A stretch of DNA of 64,000 nucleotides. It comes from Lysinibacillus sp. ZYM-1 (GTDB lineage Bacteria; Bacillota; Bacilli; Bacillales_A; Planococcaceae). The position numbers and the translations under genes are program-made. This document shows, one piece after another, positions 1 to 9,633 of this stretch (position 1 is its first letter; each line of letters opens with the position of its first letter). The notes beneath the pieces were generated by a model that did not search any database, was not told the DNA's origin, and saw only the letters and a list, made by a program, of their open reading frames with translations. The stretch covers positions 124,001 to 188,000 of the forward strand of contig NZ_KQ465108.1 in the NCBI RefSeq assembly GCF_001308875.1, written 5' to 3'.

Positions 1-30
1 AGTTGGGTAGTCTATGAAAAAGATGTATAA
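1..30 (+). CDS. possible 3' end of an upstream gene
   Basis: Frame 1 reads SWVVYEKDV followed by TAA at 28-30, just before the next gene. It may be the C-terminus of a gene cut by the window edge. Nothing beyond the open frame supports it. Confidence 0.25.
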   Translation, partial: SWVVYEKDV

Positions 31-59
31 AAATTTGGTCGTTTATAGGGGACATCATT

Positions 60-878
60 ATGCGTAATGTGATTATTATTACACTTTCTTCCATTATAGT
101 GGCCTTTGCTTATAATTTTTTGTTAATTCCTCATGAAATTTTAAGTGGTGGATTAAGCGGTATTGCCATTATGCTTGGTATTATTACCCCCCTGAATACT
201 GGGGTGTTAAATTTACTTCTGAACTTGCCTTTACTGATTTTAGGTGTGATGAAGCTTGGTAAGCGATTTATCAGCTATACAATCCTATCTGTGGCTGTTT
301 TATCAGTGAGTTTATATATCATTCCAATTTACAAGGCGACACAAGAGCCAATTCTTGCGTCATTATTTGGTGGAGTCATCGTAGGTGTTGCGATGGGGAT
401 GATTTTCCGAGCAGCTGGCTCATCTGGTGGATTTGATATTATTGCCATGCTACTAAGCCGTAAACGTGATTTTCCGCTTGGTACTTTACTTGCTGCCATG
501 AATGGTGTGGTAGTAGCAGCTTCTGGCTTTGTCTTTAGCTGGGATGCGGCTTTATTAACGCTTGTTTCCATTTATGCAACGGGAAAAGTAGTTGATACGA
601 TTCATACAAGCCATATCAAATTAACACTCATGATTATTACGAGTAAAGGCGATGAGGTCAAACAGCAGTTGTTAGAAAAGCTTCATCGTGGAGTAACTAT
701 TATCGATGCGAAAGGAGCCTATTCTGGCGAAGGTCGTAAAGTGTTAATTACGGTTATTACACGCTATCAACTGGCTGATGTGAAAAGTACAATTAAGGAA
801 ACCGATCCTAAGTCGTTTGTGAATATTTTGCAAACAACAGAGGTGATGGGGATGTTCGACCGAGGTACAAGTAAATAA
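60..878 (+). CDS. YitT family membrane protein (DUF161/DUF2179)
   Basis: This 272-residue protein has about five or six hydrophobic segments in its first 200 residues, including a glycine-rich FRAAGSSGGFDIIA stretch typical of the YitT family. A soluble C-terminal domain of about 80 residues follows (VTIIDAKGAYSGEGRKVLI), matching DUF2179. The length fits the family (about 270-290 aa). It is an integral membrane protein of unknown substrate. An intrinsic terminator follows directly, so it is probably the last gene of its transcript. Family assignment is firm and the function is unknown. Confidence 0.9.
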   Translation: MRNVIIITLSSIIVAFAYNFLLIPHEILSGGLSGIAIMLGIITPLNTGVLNLLLNLPLLILGVMKLGKRFISYTILSVAVLSVSLYIIPIYKATQEPILASLFGGVIVGVAMGMIFRAAGSSGGFDIIAMLLSRKRDFPLGTLLAAMNGVVVAASGFVFSWDAALLTLVSIYATGKVVDTIHTSHIKLTLMIITSKGDEVKQQLLEKLHRGVTIIDAKGAYSGEGRKVLITVITRYQLADVKSTIKETDPKSFVNILQTTEVMGMFDRGTSK

Positions 879-889
879 CGCTATTCGTA

Positions 890-937
890 ACACACGTTTT
901 GCATTATACTAACTATAATCGAACGTGTGTTTTTTTA
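890..937 (+). terminator. intrinsic terminator after the yitT-like gene
   Basis: Arms ACACACGTT (890-898) and AACGTGTGT (922-930) pair perfectly and are followed by seven Ts. The loop is long (23 nt). Confidence 0.7.
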
Positions 938-991
938 TTTTATAGCGTACCTCTAGAGGGGTAAATAGTTGATCTTGGAAGGGGAATGGAA

Positions 992-1351
992 ATGGAAAAG
1001 GAAACGATTCATGCATATTGTCTTCAGCTGCAAGGAACAACGTATGACTATAAGGAAGAATGGCAAGCAGATCGCTATCATATTGGTGGGAAGATGTATG
1101 CCATGATTGGGGGAAATGCCACAGGTAGGCCGGTACTAACGTTAAAATGCGAGCCTGTGCGAGCAGAGGAATTACGAGAAGCCTATGCCAGCATTATACC
1201 TGGCTATTATATGAATAAAACGCATTGGAACTCTATTTATATGGATGCTGAGGATGTCCCTATGGATTTAGTAGAGAATCTTATCAAGCATTCATACGAG
1301 CTTGTTTACAGTAAATTAACGAAAAAAGCGCAGCAGGAAATCTGTGACTAA
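992..1351 (+). CDS. MmcQ/YjbR family protein
   Basis: This small cytosolic protein (119 aa from the ATG at 992) has the YjbR (DUF419) layout. An early YDYKEEWQADRYHIGGKMYA segment is followed by LTLKCEP, then the GYYMNKTHWNSI motif that is the family hallmark. The family has a CyaY-like fold and is often annotated as DNA-binding, but its biochemical role is not established. I preferred the ATG at 992 over the one at 986 because GGAAGGGG then lies about 8 nt upstream. Confidence 0.85.
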   Translation: MEKETIHAYCLQLQGTTYDYKEEWQADRYHIGGKMYAMIGGNATGRPVLTLKCEPVRAEELREAYASIIPGYYMNKTHWNSIYMDAEDVPMDLVENLIKHSYELVYSKLTKKAQQEICD

Positions 1352-1732
1352 ACGATCGGTTGGTTTACATAACTTTCATTTTTGGTTGGCTAATAATATC
1401 CATAAACCTGTTATACATGAGAGTGTTTTGGCTTTCAGTACTAGTTAATTGAAAAAACTTACTATTCAATGACATTACTTTAACGAATGATTGTGAAACT
1501 CTTAGCTTCAGGACTTGTACCAAAAAGGGAACTTCTGGGATTTGAGTTCGGTATTCTATTTATTGTCTCTCAAATTAATATAAAAAGTTGTTTTATGATA
1601 AAGGTAAAGGATGTTTTCATATTCTTTACCTTTTGTATTGGGCTATATGGATATTAAAGGAAATAAAGCTATAAAAGCATATCCAATTAGATTAAAAAAC
1701 AGTTATTTAGATTGTTATAGGGTGGGTGAAAT
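1352..1732. other. 381-bp intergenic region with one inverted repeat
   Basis: I see no convincing gene. An inverted repeat at about 1600-1633 (AAAGGTAAAG with CTTTACCTTT, about 14-nt loop) could be a weak terminator, but no long T-run follows. Confidence 0.4.
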
Positions 1733-2278
1733 ATGAAAAAAATCTTGTTACTAATTATAGTTATTTTAAGTGTTTTATTATTTCTATCAGGGTATCGCCA
1801 TACGGCATCAAGCGCTGCAAAAGCAAATTTTTTTATGACACCTGAGTATAAGAATGTTGAAAAGATTCAAGAAGGAAACGATATTTTTTATTTGTTTAAG
1901 AGTGATAAAAAAGAAATCTATCAAACTGTTTTGGTACAAAAAAACGTACTTCTATATAAAAGGGTATATGCTACGAGTATCGCTTCCACGAATGATTCTT
2001 TAGAAACAATAGGAGGCATGAGCTATCGTTTGCATCATGAAGGAACTTTGTTTGTAGTATTATCTCATGATGAAAATGCCTCATATATAACAATTAACAC
2101 GAAGCAAGGAATTATCAAAAAATCCATTGAACATGGCAAAATAGTTTCGTTTTATATACCTTATGCGCAGCAAATTGATTTATTAGAAGCTGTTGCTTAT
2201 GATAAGAACGATCGTCCAATCTATTATTATGGCTATGATGATGCTGATAATTTGAGATGGAATCGTGTGGATGAATAA
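1733..2278 (+). CDS. secreted or membrane-anchored hypothetical protein
   Basis: I do not recognise a family. The 181-aa protein begins with MKK and a strongly hydrophobic stretch (about residues 4-20), consistent with a signal peptide or N-terminal anchor. No lipobox cysteine is present. The rest is a soluble, Tyr-rich domain with alternating beta-like segments. A good Shine-Dalgarno (GGGTGGG) precedes the start. The sparse flanks, with about 380 bp upstream, suggest a single-gene unit. Confidence 0.7.
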   Translation: MKKILLLIIVILSVLLFLSGYRHTASSAAKANFFMTPEYKNVEKIQEGNDIFYLFKSDKKEIYQTVLVQKNVLLYKRVYATSIASTNDSLETIGGMSYRLHHEGTLFVVLSHDENASYITINTKQGIIKKSIEHGKIVSFYIPYAQQIDLLEAVAYDKNDRPIYYYGYDDADNLRWNRVDE

Positions 2279-2282
2279 AAAA

Positions 2283-2330
2283 ATAGCTGAGGGAACTGTT
2301 AAATTTTCATTTGCTTGTTCACTCAGCTAT
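2283..2330. terminator. long-loop inverted repeat between converging genes
   Basis: ATAGCTGAG (2283-2291) pairs with CTCAGCTAT (2322-2330) between two convergent genes. The loop is 30 nt and there is no clear T-tract, so bidirectional terminator function is only a guess. Confidence 0.35.
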
Positions 2331-2344
2331 CTATTGGATAAATA

Positions 2345-2689
2345 CTAAGAATTATAACCACGCTCACCATAAGGATTTAGCATGTCTAGCCATTTTTGTT
2401 CTAGCTTTTCAAGCTCTTTTTTGGCATCGAAATAACCTTCTTCCTTCTTCTTTAAATACTCAACGATTTTCACCTCGAAAGCATCTTGACCAAATAAATT
2501 GTAATCTGCCTGAAGCTCCTTATTCGTATGTGTATTAGTTTTGAGCATAAATTGAAAGCCATTTAATCGTTTCAAATTATTAAAGCTACCGACAAATACT
2601 TTATCTGTTTGTAAATTCGTCATTGTAAAAACGCCCGCTTCAATTTTCATGTCCTTATACATTTCTTTTAGCTCTTTTTTATGATCCAT
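2345..2689 (-). CDS. GIY-YIG nuclease-family protein
   Basis: This 114-aa protein carries a degenerate GIY-YIG core. GVFTMTNLQTDKVFVGS stands where GIY...KxYIGqS is expected. LKTNTHTNKELQADYNLFGQDAFEVKIVE follows, matching the H-N-x-L-Q-x-x-W...G...F-x-F pattern of the family. The C-terminal half (EGYFDAKKELEKLEQKWLDM) is a charged helix seen in the small Bacillus members. Tyr/Ile changes in the core motif mean nuclease activity cannot be assumed. It lies 17 nt downstream of the DUF2087 regulator on the same strand and is probably cotranscribed. Confidence 0.75.
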   Translation of the reverse strand: MDHKKELKEMYKDMKIEAGVFTMTNLQTDKVFVGSFNNLKRLNGFQFMLKTNTHTNKELQADYNLFGQDAFEVKIVEYLKKKEEGYFDAKKELEKLEQKWLDMLNPYGERGYNS

Positions 2690-2706
2690 TTTAATTACCT
2701 GCCTTC

Positions 2707-3462
2707 TTATTTTTTAACCCAGTAAGCACTACCATCAGCTTGGCGGTCCAGAAAACCGTATTCAATTAAGTAGCGGCGTATATGAACATAGTCTTCATAC
2801 ATTGGTTTGATGATTTCATTCAATTCTTTTTCTGTATATTGCTTTTCTTTGTCAAAAAGCATAGTGATGGCACGAAGTACTACAATTTTTTGTTTTTCAC
2901 GCTTAGGAAAACGAACTAACTCCTTGCCAACACCGTATGGAAATAATTTCGCCAATAATTGTTGTTCTTCTGAGAGAGTGACGTTATAGCGATCATCAAC
3001 CATTGTAGCTGTTTTATGAATAGGCACAAATTTTTCCTCCTTTTGGTCTTGTTCCTTCAGTAATTCCATCATCACCAACAATGTTTTGGCTTGGCGTTCC
3101 TTTTCTTTTAAGGCAAAACGGTGGTGACGAATGGTCGTGGCACTACCAATCTCTAATTCCTCTTTTATTTCCTGATCTGATTTGCCTTCATAAAATAAAC
3201 GTAAAATATGACTTTGATGCTCTGTTAAGCCTGTCATTTTTTTATTGAGACCATTTAAATAATGAAAAACAGATTGGTGTGCCTTCGTAATATGCTGCTG
3301 CATCATTTTTTCAGCTTCATACAGTAAGCCTTCATATGGATAAATAATTCCTTTTTCTATCTTTTCACTACATAGCAGACAAGTGAAATGTGTCGTATCG
3401 TCAATGTAACCTTTTTTGAGATCGTCGATTGGCGCTTGCCAAAATAGTTCATTTACATCCAT
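2707..3462 (-). CDS. HTH regulator with C-terminal DUF2087 domain
   Basis: The 251-aa protein has an N-terminal Cys pair (CLLCSEK). A LuxR/sigma-like helix-turn-helix sits at about residues 78-110 (LTEHQSHILRLFYEGKSDQEI). The C-terminal DUF2087 domain spans about 165-248 (LVRFPKREKQKIVVLRAI... YVHIRRYLIEYGFLDR). DUF2087 proteins are presumed transcription regulators. It probably forms a two-gene unit with the GIY-YIG gene below it. The GGAGG upstream of its ATG is clear. Confidence 0.8.
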   Translation of the reverse strand: MDVNELFWQAPIDDLKKGYIDDTTHFTCLLCSEKIEKGIIYPYEGLLYEAEKMMQQHITKAHQSVFHYLNGLNKKMTGLTEHQSHILRLFYEGKSDQEIKEELEIGSATTIRHHRFALKEKERQAKTLLVMMELLKEQDQKEEKFVPIHKTATMVDDRYNVTLSEEQQLLAKLFPYGVGKELVRFPKREKQKIVVLRAITMLFDKEKQYTEKELNEIIKPMYEDYVHIRRYLIEYGFLDRQADGSAYWVKK

Positions 3463-3552
3463 TGGGAATCCTCCGATTAAACAAACGATTTTTATTTTTG
3501 TTTATTAATTTATATTTAAAATAACAAATTGTTTGCTATAAAGCAATAAAAA

Positions 3553-3577
3553 ACACATCGTTTTCTAAACGATGTGT
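3553..3577 (-). terminator. terminator downstream of the ABC transporter operon
   Basis: ACACATCGTTT and AAACGATGTGT form an 11-bp stem with a 3-nt loop. Read on the minus strand it is followed by TTTTTTATT, so it ends the operon finishing at 3597. Confidence 0.85.
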
Positions 3578-3596
3578 AAATATGTTGGCAAAAAAT

Positions 3597-4472
3597 TTAT
3601 TTATATTTTCTTTTAAACAGTAGGATGGATACTATTGCTAGTACGAGAATTGTACCAACGATAACAATAATACTTGTTGAGGTACTGAGGATATTTCCTT
3701 GTAGCTCGTAGACAATGCCAAAATTGATTTTGTAGTCTTCTACATAGGAAGCGGGTACATCTTTAAAGACATTTGCTATGGAGCTTTCCATAAATGTGTT
3801 TCGTAATAGTACTGTGGTATGACTGATTGGGAAATACATAATTAAATTCTGAGCAAAGCCTGGTAGTGCACCAAGAGGGACATAGACACCGCATAAAAAT
3901 CCGAGTACTGTACCGACAATTGTTCCTAATGTTGAGAAGGCATTTTGTGTCGACACAAATAACGAAAGAAATAAATTAAAGACACTCGCGAGTAGGACAG
4001 ATAGAAATAAAATGCCAAGTACCTGAACAAAATGCTCTAGACTTAGAAGTTTCCCACCCGTTGCTACAATAAAAATTTCACAGCCAATTAGTGCGATAAA
4101 GGAAAAAACACTACCGATTATCAAGGCATTGAGTACATAGCTCATTTGTATAGTTGCACGGGAAAGGGGGGCAGTTAAAAAATCTGCCTGTGCTTTTGTT
4201 TCCTGGTCCTTTATGGCAATGCCATATGCACCAAGTGTTGTAGTAACGGCAATCATCGATAGTAAACCTGCTACAAGCCATTCGTTAACCATTGTGATCA
4301 GTTCAGGCGTAGCTACAGTTATACGTTCAATCGCATCTACCTGCATTTTTTGGAGAAAGACGGCATAAAGCACTATGACTATAATGACCGACAGTAGAGA
4401 GAAGAACACTTGTGTTTTATCTCGCCTAAATACTTTACTATTTCGTTGTACTAAGCTCATTAAGGCTTCCAC
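3597..4472 (-). CDS. ABC-2 type transporter permease
   Basis: The 291-aa integral membrane protein has about six hydrophobic segments, the first near residues 22-42. A conserved-looking LLSMIAVTTTLGAYGIAIKDQE region is followed by a second membrane block. This matches the ABC-2 (drug/export) permease fold. It overlaps the ATPase gene upstream by one nucleotide, so the two are translationally coupled and form one exporter. The substrate is unknown. The LytTR/DUF3021 context is common for exporters that respond to membrane-active compounds. Confidence 0.88.
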   Translation of the reverse strand: MEALMSLVQRNSKVFRRDKTQVFFSLLSVIIVIVLYAVFLQKMQVDAIERITVATPELITMVNEWLVAGLLSMIAVTTTLGAYGIAIKDQETKAQADFLTAPLSRATIQMSYVLNALIIGSVFSFIALIGCEIFIVATGGKLLSLEHFVQVLGILFLSVLLASVFNLFLSLFVSTQNAFSTLGTIVGTVLGFLCGVYVPLGALPGFAQNLIMYFPISHTTVLLRNTFMESSIANVFKDVPASYVEDYKINFGIVYELQGNILSTSTSIIVIVGTILVLAIVSILLFKRKYK

Positions 4473-5392
4473 TATGCTACACCTTCCTCTGCCATTATAT
4501 GAAGAAAGACATCATCCATAGTTCCTTTTATTACTTCAAAGGAGGCAATGAGTGGCTCAGCCTTTTTTAATAGTAAGAGCGCATGGAGGGTAGAATCCAA
4601 ACGGATTGTATAGATCTCCTGTTTTACAGTATAGGAGATTGCATGGTCTTCAAGCCATTTGACACCATCTATATTATTATTGAAAACAAGGGCCATAGAG
4701 TCATAGGCATACTTTGTTTTCAATGCATCAGGTGTACCCTGTGCGACAATTTTCCCTTGCTTTAAAACAATGACTTGGTGTGCGACCGCTGCTTCCTCCA
4801 TATAATGGGTCGTTAAAAAAACAGTCATATTGGTTTCTTGTTGAAGCTGCTTAATGGCCTGCCAAACAAATTGTCGCGTTTGTGGATCTAACCCGGTTGT
4901 AGGTTCATCTAGAAATAAAATAGTTGGACGATGAATAAGTGCACGTGCGATATCAGCTCGTCTTTTTTGACCGCCTGATAATGTGCCGTATTTTTGCTTT
5001 TCAATATCATCTAAATGCAAATACGAAGACACAAATTGATAGTTTTCAGCAAGTTGTGTTTTCGATAATCCATATGTTCTGCCACGGTGTAGAATGTTTT
5101 CGCGCACTGTTAATCGTGTATCTAATAAACTTTGTTGGAAAACGACGCCGATGGATTTGCGGATCTCTGCATTATCATTGCTTACGTCAAGTTTGAAGCC
5201 ATTTATGGTCACATTGCCACTAGATTTTTTTAGTAATGTACAAAGGATTTCAATCGTTGTCGATTTACCAGCACCGTTCGCCCCTAAAAAAGCAAAGAGA
5301 GTGCCCTGTTCAACCGTAAATGAAATACCATTAACAGCATGATGTACACCATATTGTTTACATAAATTTTCAACTTTTATCGCGAAGGTCAT
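4472..5392 (-). CDS. ABC transporter ATP-binding protein (DrrA/CcmA type)
   Basis: This 306-aa ATPase energises the adjacent permease. Walker A is GANGAGKST (about residues 36-44), the signature is LSGGQKRRADIARAL (about 137-151), and Walker B is ILFLDEPTTGLDP. An H-loop (TTHYMEEA) follows. The last ~80 residues form the DUF4162-like C-terminal extension of drug-export ATPases. It sits six bases after the DUF3021 gene and overlaps the permease start by one base. Confidence 0.92.
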   Translation of the reverse strand: MTFAIKVENLCKQYGVHHAVNGISFTVEQGTLFAFLGANGAGKSTTIEILCTLLKKSSGNVTINGFKLDVSNDNAEIRKSIGVVFQQSLLDTRLTVRENILHRGRTYGLSKTQLAENYQFVSSYLHLDDIEKQKYGTLSGGQKRRADIARALIHRPTILFLDEPTTGLDPQTRQFVWQAIKQLQQETNMTVFLTTHYMEEAAVAHQVIVLKQGKIVAQGTPDALKTKYAYDSMALVFNNNIDGVKWLEDHAISYTVKQEIYTIRLDSTLHALLLLKKAEPLIASFEVIKGTMDDVFLHIMAEEGVA

Positions 5393-5397
5393 TCTGA

Positions 5398-5802
5398 TTA
5401 TTCCTTTCTCTTTTGAATTTCTCGATTCATTTTTTCAATATCGTTTAATTGAAGGATATAAAGAATACACCAAACTATGAAGTAAATAATGGCTTCAGAT
5501 ATTAGCACATATTTCACACCTGCATGCTTAAACCAGCCACCAAAATAGCCAGCAATCAAGACACAAATTGTCACAGCGATTAAATGCAAAAGAAGCTGCA
5601 CCATAAAAGGAAGTGGTTCAATATCAAAAATGAAGGAGACGAGTCCGATAGCAATACCAAGAATGGCTGCGATAATAATTTGCTCCAATAATTCTGTTCC
5701 TGACGCCACCGCATTATTTGAAAGGACGCTAAGTGTCACTAAGAAATAAGAAGAGCTAAGGGAAATGAGTAACCCGATAATCATCATGCGTAAATATTTC
5801 AT
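5398..5802 (-). CDS. DUF3021 family membrane protein
   Basis: This 134-aa protein (start at 5802, GGGAGGG about 10 nt upstream) has four hydrophobic segments. Its layout, with a C-terminal charged tail (LNDIEKMNREIQKRKE), is typical of DUF3021. Such proteins are almost always encoded next to a LytTR regulator, as here, and are thought to modulate it at the membrane. An alternative in-frame start at 5820 would overlap the LytTR gene and has a poorer ribosome-binding site. Confidence 0.85.
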   Translation of the reverse strand: MKYLRMMIIGLLISLSSSYFLVTLSVLSNNAVASGTELLEQIIIAAILGIAIGLVSFIFDIEPLPFMVQLLLHLIAVTICVLIAGYFGGWFKHAGVKYVLISEAIIYFIVWCILYILQLNDIEKMNREIQKRKE

Positions 5803-5803
5803 G

Positions 5804-6253
5804 CTATAAATCCCTCCCAATACCCAAGTGTCGCTTCAGTTCTTTTATATATTTACGACTGACATGAATAGTGACATCATTTTCAAGTAGTAATTGTGTT
5901 GTACCGATTTTGCCCATTTGAATAGAGGCGATTTTATGGATATTGACTAGTGTAGATTTACTTACTCGTACAAAGTCTTTCGCTAACTGTGCCTCTAGTT
6001 CATATAATTTTCTTTTAGACTCAAACTCTTGCTCATCCGTTTGCAAAAATACTTTGGCATCCTCTGCATAGATGGAATAAATATCAGAAATTTTTAGAAG
6101 ATGAATTTCTTGTTGAAAATAACCATCTAGCATGGTTGTTTGGGATGCTTGTAATTGCTGCATCAGTCTTTCAATTTGTTCGTTGTATTCTTTAGCATGT
6201 ATATGAACCTCTGTTTCTTCAAGTTCATGATGGATCGTTAAATGAATTTTCAT
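5804..6253 (-). CDS. LytTR family transcriptional regulator
   Basis: The 149-aa protein has an N-terminal beta/helix segment and a C-terminal LytTR DNA-binding domain from about residue 48. Recognisable blocks are IYSIYAEDAKVFLQT, FVRVSKSTLVNIHKI and VSRKYIKELKRHLG. There is no receiver domain, as usual for the stand-alone LytTR/DUF3021 class. As first gene of the four-gene operon it probably regulates its own ABC exporter. Confidence 0.9.
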   Translation of the reverse strand: MKIHLTIHHELEETEVHIHAKEYNEQIERLMQQLQASQTTMLDGYFQQEIHLLKISDIYSIYAEDAKVFLQTDEQEFESKRKLYELEAQLAKDFVRVSKSTLVNIHKIASIQMGKIGTTQLLLENDVTIHVSRKYIKELKRHLGIGRDL

Positions 6254-6476
6254 GGGAGGCCTCCTTTACTTTCTCCATAAGAGGAAAAACACTGAATCAG
6301 GTAATAATAATGTAGCATAGAAAATTTTAGCAAAGGGAAATTGTTGGGTAAGAGGTTCAATTTCGTCAATAACAGGTTCTTTTTTAGCGATAGCATACAA
6401 TACAAAAGTCGCTTCAATAGAAAAAAAGGTTAAGAAACGTCATAATATAGTAATCTAGTCAAAAGGGGTTGCTAGT

Positions 6477-7505
6477 ATGTTTGTTTTGAGTAAGCATATG
6501 TTAATCACATTATGCATTGGCCTAATAGGTGCTGTCGTTTTTCAACTATTACATATACCTATGCCTTGGTTACTAGGCGCGATTACAGCAGTACTTATCG
6601 TGCAATTGTCAACCAACGTACAATTGAGATGGCACTCTTCCTTCCGTAATTTTGGCTTAATCGCAGCGGGCTACTCTATTGGCTTTGCCTTTACACCAGA
6701 GGCAGTACAAGGTATTAAGCATTTCTTAGGGAGTATTGTCGTTTTAAATGTGATATTTATTTTATTATTTTTTGGTGTCAGTTATTTAATAGCCAAACGT
6801 ACAGATTTGGATTTTGCAACGGCATTGACATGCTGTGTACCTGGTGGCATGGCACAGGTTATGGCCTTTGCTGAGGAGCAAGGCGATATGGATATGGTGG
6901 TCATTACGTTCTTTCAAATCCTCCGTGTTCTTTTAATCGTCGGCTTTGTCCCGCTAATGTTGACAGATGTTGGTGGAAACAGCCCTATGAACGATGGAAT
7001 ATATACATGGGGTCTTGTTGGTATACTAATCGTTTGTGGCTTAGCAGGGTGGCTTGCTCAGAAGATTAAAATTCCAACAGGTTATATGCTTGGCCCAGTA
7101 TTTTTATTGATGGGAATTAATATGGTGGGGATAGAAGTGCCTAGAATACCCATATCCCTTCTACATATTGCTCAATTGATGATTGGAATCCATATCGGGT
7201 TATTGTTGAAAAAAGAAGATCTACATTTATCGAAGAGGCATATTTTTTATGCATTTGTATCAGCTGGCATTTATATCGGTGCAGCGTATGGTTTATCATT
7301 TTTGATGAAAAGCCTATACAGTCTCGACTTTAGGACAGGCTTTTTAAGTATTGTACCTGGGGGACTTGATCAAATGGGGATTATTGCGGCTTCTGTACAT
7401 GCCAATGTGACAATCGTCACAGCTTTCCAACTCTTCCGAATCCTTGTGATCTCAATTTTCCTTGTGCCTGTGGTCAAAATGTTTGTGAAAAAAGTGAAAA
7501 CATGA
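6477..7505 (+). CDS. AbrB family membrane protein (putative transporter)
   Basis: The 342-aa protein has about ten hydrophobic segments arranged as two homologous halves. Each half carries the family signature, MPWLLGAI early in half one and PTGYMLGPV in half two, with CCVPGGMAQVMAFA and SIVPGGLDQMGIIA as the paired re-entrant motifs. This is the AbrB (formerly AmoA-like) membrane family, distinct from the DNA-binding AbrB regulator. The substrate is unknown. It is a single gene ended by a terminator that overlaps its stop codon. Confidence 0.88.
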   Translation: MFVLSKHMLITLCIGLIGAVVFQLLHIPMPWLLGAITAVLIVQLSTNVQLRWHSSFRNFGLIAAGYSIGFAFTPEAVQGIKHFLGSIVVLNVIFILLFFGVSYLIAKRTDLDFATALTCCVPGGMAQVMAFAEEQGDMDMVVITFFQILRVLLIVGFVPLMLTDVGGNSPMNDGIYTWGLVGILIVCGLAGWLAQKIKIPTGYMLGPVFLLMGINMVGIEVPRIPISLLHIAQLMIGIHIGLLLKKEDLHLSKRHIFYAFVSAGIYIGAAYGLSFLMKSLYSLDFRTGFLSIVPGGLDQMGIIAASVHANVTIVTAFQLFRILVISIFLVPVVKMFVKKVKT

Positions 7506-7528
7506 GGGACAATCCCTCATGTTTTTTT
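7501..7528 (+). terminator. intrinsic terminator overlapping a stop codon
   Basis: CATGAGGGA and TCCCTCATG pair perfectly over a 3-nt loop, followed by seven Ts. The TGA stop of the upstream gene lies inside the left arm. Confidence 0.92.
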
Positions 7529-7538
7529 GCTACTTATT

Positions 7539-9233
7539 TTAATATTTAAATTGATGGATCAAATCTTGCAATGTTTCGGCATTCATTGTTAGCTGTGACG
7601 CTGCTTGATTAATATCATCCATTGATAGTAGATTCGTTTCAGCAATTTGTGTGACGACTTTAGATTGTTCTCGGGCATCCATGGCAATTTCGGCCATAAT
7701 CTGTGTTGAAGCATTAGCCTGTTCAATTCTTGCATACAACTCTTCTGCTATGCCTGAAACCTCTTGAATTTTAATTGTCACAAGTGACACCTTTGTTGTA
7801 ATATCTTCAAAAGCCTTGCTTGTTGTGTAGACAACCTCAGCGCTTGTAGTGGCTTCTTGTTTACTTTGTTGCATATGCACCCGTGCTTCCTTAGATAGTT
7901 GTTGCATAGTTTGAATCGTCTCTGTAATTTCTGCTGCGGAGGTTTTGGATTGTTCAGCAAGTTTACGAACCTCTTCTGCAACTACCGCGAAACCTTTGCC
8001 ATGTTCACCAGCCCGTGCTGCTTCTATCGATGCATTGAGGGCTAATAAATTCGTTTGATCAGCAATAGCATGAATAACCTCCACAATCTCATCTATTTTA
8101 ATTGCATGTGTATCAAGTGCAGCAATGGCATCCGCACTTTCTTGAACGGCTATAGTCATGGCACGCATTTGCAGTTGCATATTTTGTGCCGCTTCCTCAC
8201 CATGCTTAGCTGTATCAAAGGCATCCGAAGCAAAGGAAGATACCTCACTATTAGTTTCTGTGACCAGTTGAATTCCACCAGCAATATCTTCCATAGCTTC
8301 GGCATTTTCATTAGCACTATGTTTTTGTGTACTTGCGCCACTTGCTAATTCTTGCATATTGGCTGTTAATTGTTCCGTCGTTGTTGTGGTAGAACCTGCT
8401 GTTGCGGATAATTCGAGTGAGGATGCGGAAACTTGGTTGGCTGTTGCATCTACTTGGTGCATCATACTACGTAAAGTTGCCAGCATAGCATTATACGACT
8501 CAGCAACATGGCCGATTTCATTTTTTGAATGAACCTGAAGCTGCTGTGTTAAATCACCTTGCCCAGTTGAAATCGTTTCTAGCTGATTATTTAACTGTTT
8601 TAAAGGTTTGACAATCCCACGAACGAAGAGCATGCCTGCAATCACTGCAATAATGGCTGAGATTACGGCTAGAATACCCGTTTTTAGCAACATTTTTTGT
8701 GCGACTACATCAATGTCAGTAGAAGGTACCCCAGCAAAGATCATGCCAATTGTTTCACCATTTTTGTTTATAATTGGCTTGTATTTTGTAAAATAGGGTT
8801 TGTCCACTACATCGGCGGTACCAGAGTATGTTTTTCCTTGCTTTAAAACAATGTCTGCTACTTTTGGATCGACAGTTGTTCCAATAGCACGTTGCCCATC
8901 TACGACAATATTGGTATTAATACGTGTTTCGCCAACGAATATCGTAATGGCAGCCTGTGACAATTCTCCTAATGTGTCAATAAGCGCAGTTTCATTTGCT
9001 ATGTTTACATTCCCCTTGTAAAGCTCGCCATTTTTTAATTGCCAATCACCAGGTAGTGCTTGGTCGAGGTTATGTATACTTAAATCTAAAATTTGATGGA
9101 GCCTTGTATTGTACTCATCTCGTAATGTTTTTTTCATTTCACTTGTATTCATTAAACCTATAGCAATGAGTACAAATCCAATGATGACCACAATTAATAA
9201 GCTCATTTTCTTTTGCATAGTTAGCTTTTTCAT
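7539..9233 (-). CDS. methyl-accepting chemotaxis protein
   Basis: This 564-aa transmembrane chemoreceptor has one membrane helix at about 10-30. A periplasmic-side single-Cache-like domain (about 40-175; [24 protein letters not shown]) and a second helix (about 185-205) follow. HAMP comes next, then the MCP signalling domain with the hairpin tip [21 protein letters not shown]. It would relay ligand binding to CheA/CheW. The start at 9233 has GGAGGG 8 nt upstream, better than the ATG eleven codons earlier. The ligand is unknown. Confidence 0.93.
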   Translation of the reverse strand: MKKLTMQKKMSLLIVVIIGFVLIAIGLMNTSEMKKTLRDEYNTRLHQILDLSIHNLDQALPGDWQLKNGELYKGNVNIANETALIDTLGELSQAAITIFVGETRINTNIVVDGQRAIGTTVDPKVADIVLKQGKTYSGTADVVDKPYFTKYKPIINKNGETIGMIFAGVPSTDIDVVAQKMLLKTGILAVISAIIAVIAGMLFVRGIVKPLKQLNNQLETISTGQGDLTQQLQVHSKNEIGHVAESYNAMLATLRSMMHQVDATANQVSASSLELSATAGSTTTTTEQLTANMQELASGASTQKHSANENAEAMEDIAGGIQLVTETNSEVSSFASDAFDTAKHGEEAAQNMQLQMRAMTIAVQESADAIAALDTHAIKIDEIVEVIHAIADQTNLLALNASIEAARAGEHGKGFAVVAEEVRKLAEQSKTSAAEITETIQTMQQLSKEARVHMQQSKQEATTSAEVVYTTSKAFEDITTKVSLVTIKIQEVSGIAEELYARIEQANASTQIMAEIAMDAREQSKVVTQIAETNLLSMDDINQAASQLTMNAETLQDLIHQFKY

Positions 9234-9400
9234 GATATGTCCCTCCACATTTTTTGCTACATCCATATTCTCCGTGAAAACCCATTACCAATCACCTAAA
9301 TATTCATATAATTTGGTAAATGATTCATATTTTTTATTAGTATATAACTAGAATGCCGTTTTGTATATTTATAAAATAAAATGACTGTTAAATTTATCCC

Positions 9401-9429
9401 TTTCCAAATAATCTGAAAAGTGGTATCAT
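9401..9429 (+). promoter_or_regulatory. SigA-type promoter for the ABC-F leader transcript
   Basis: TTTCCA (9401-9406), a 17-nt spacer and TATCAT (9424-9429) with a TGG extension before the -10 form a plausible extended -10 promoter. It lies about 30 nt upstream of the leader ribosome-binding site. Confidence 0.55.
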
Positions 9430-9462
9430 ACATGTAACTATGATGAACGGAGGTGAAAAGGA

Positions 9463-9603
9463 ATGAATAAAAACGCTACGAAAACATGTGTAAAAGTGGA
9501 TACAGCTATGTATTTTGCACGTGTAATTACTTTCGATTTTGCGAACAACGGGATAGGTCTGTCCATTTTTAAGCAAAATCAAATAACAAACGTAGCGAAT
9601 TAA
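9463..9603 (+). CDS. 46-aa leader peptide upstream of the ABC-F gene
   Basis: A short open frame begins MNKNATKTCVKVD and ends IFKQNQITNVAN. Its GGAGGTG ribosome-binding site lies 7-8 nt before the ATG. It sits between a plausible promoter and a strong intrinsic terminator, all ahead of an ABC-F ATPase. Short upstream ORFs of this kind control several antibiotic-resistance ABC-F genes. A drug-stalled ribosome on the leader stops the terminator forming. The peptide sequence itself is not one I recognise. Its role is inferred from architecture. Confidence 0.6.
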   Translation: MNKNATKTCVKVDTAMYFARVITFDFANNGIGLSIFKQNQITNVAN

Positions 9604-9633
9604 CCATTCTTTTTCACACATTTTTATGAGAAG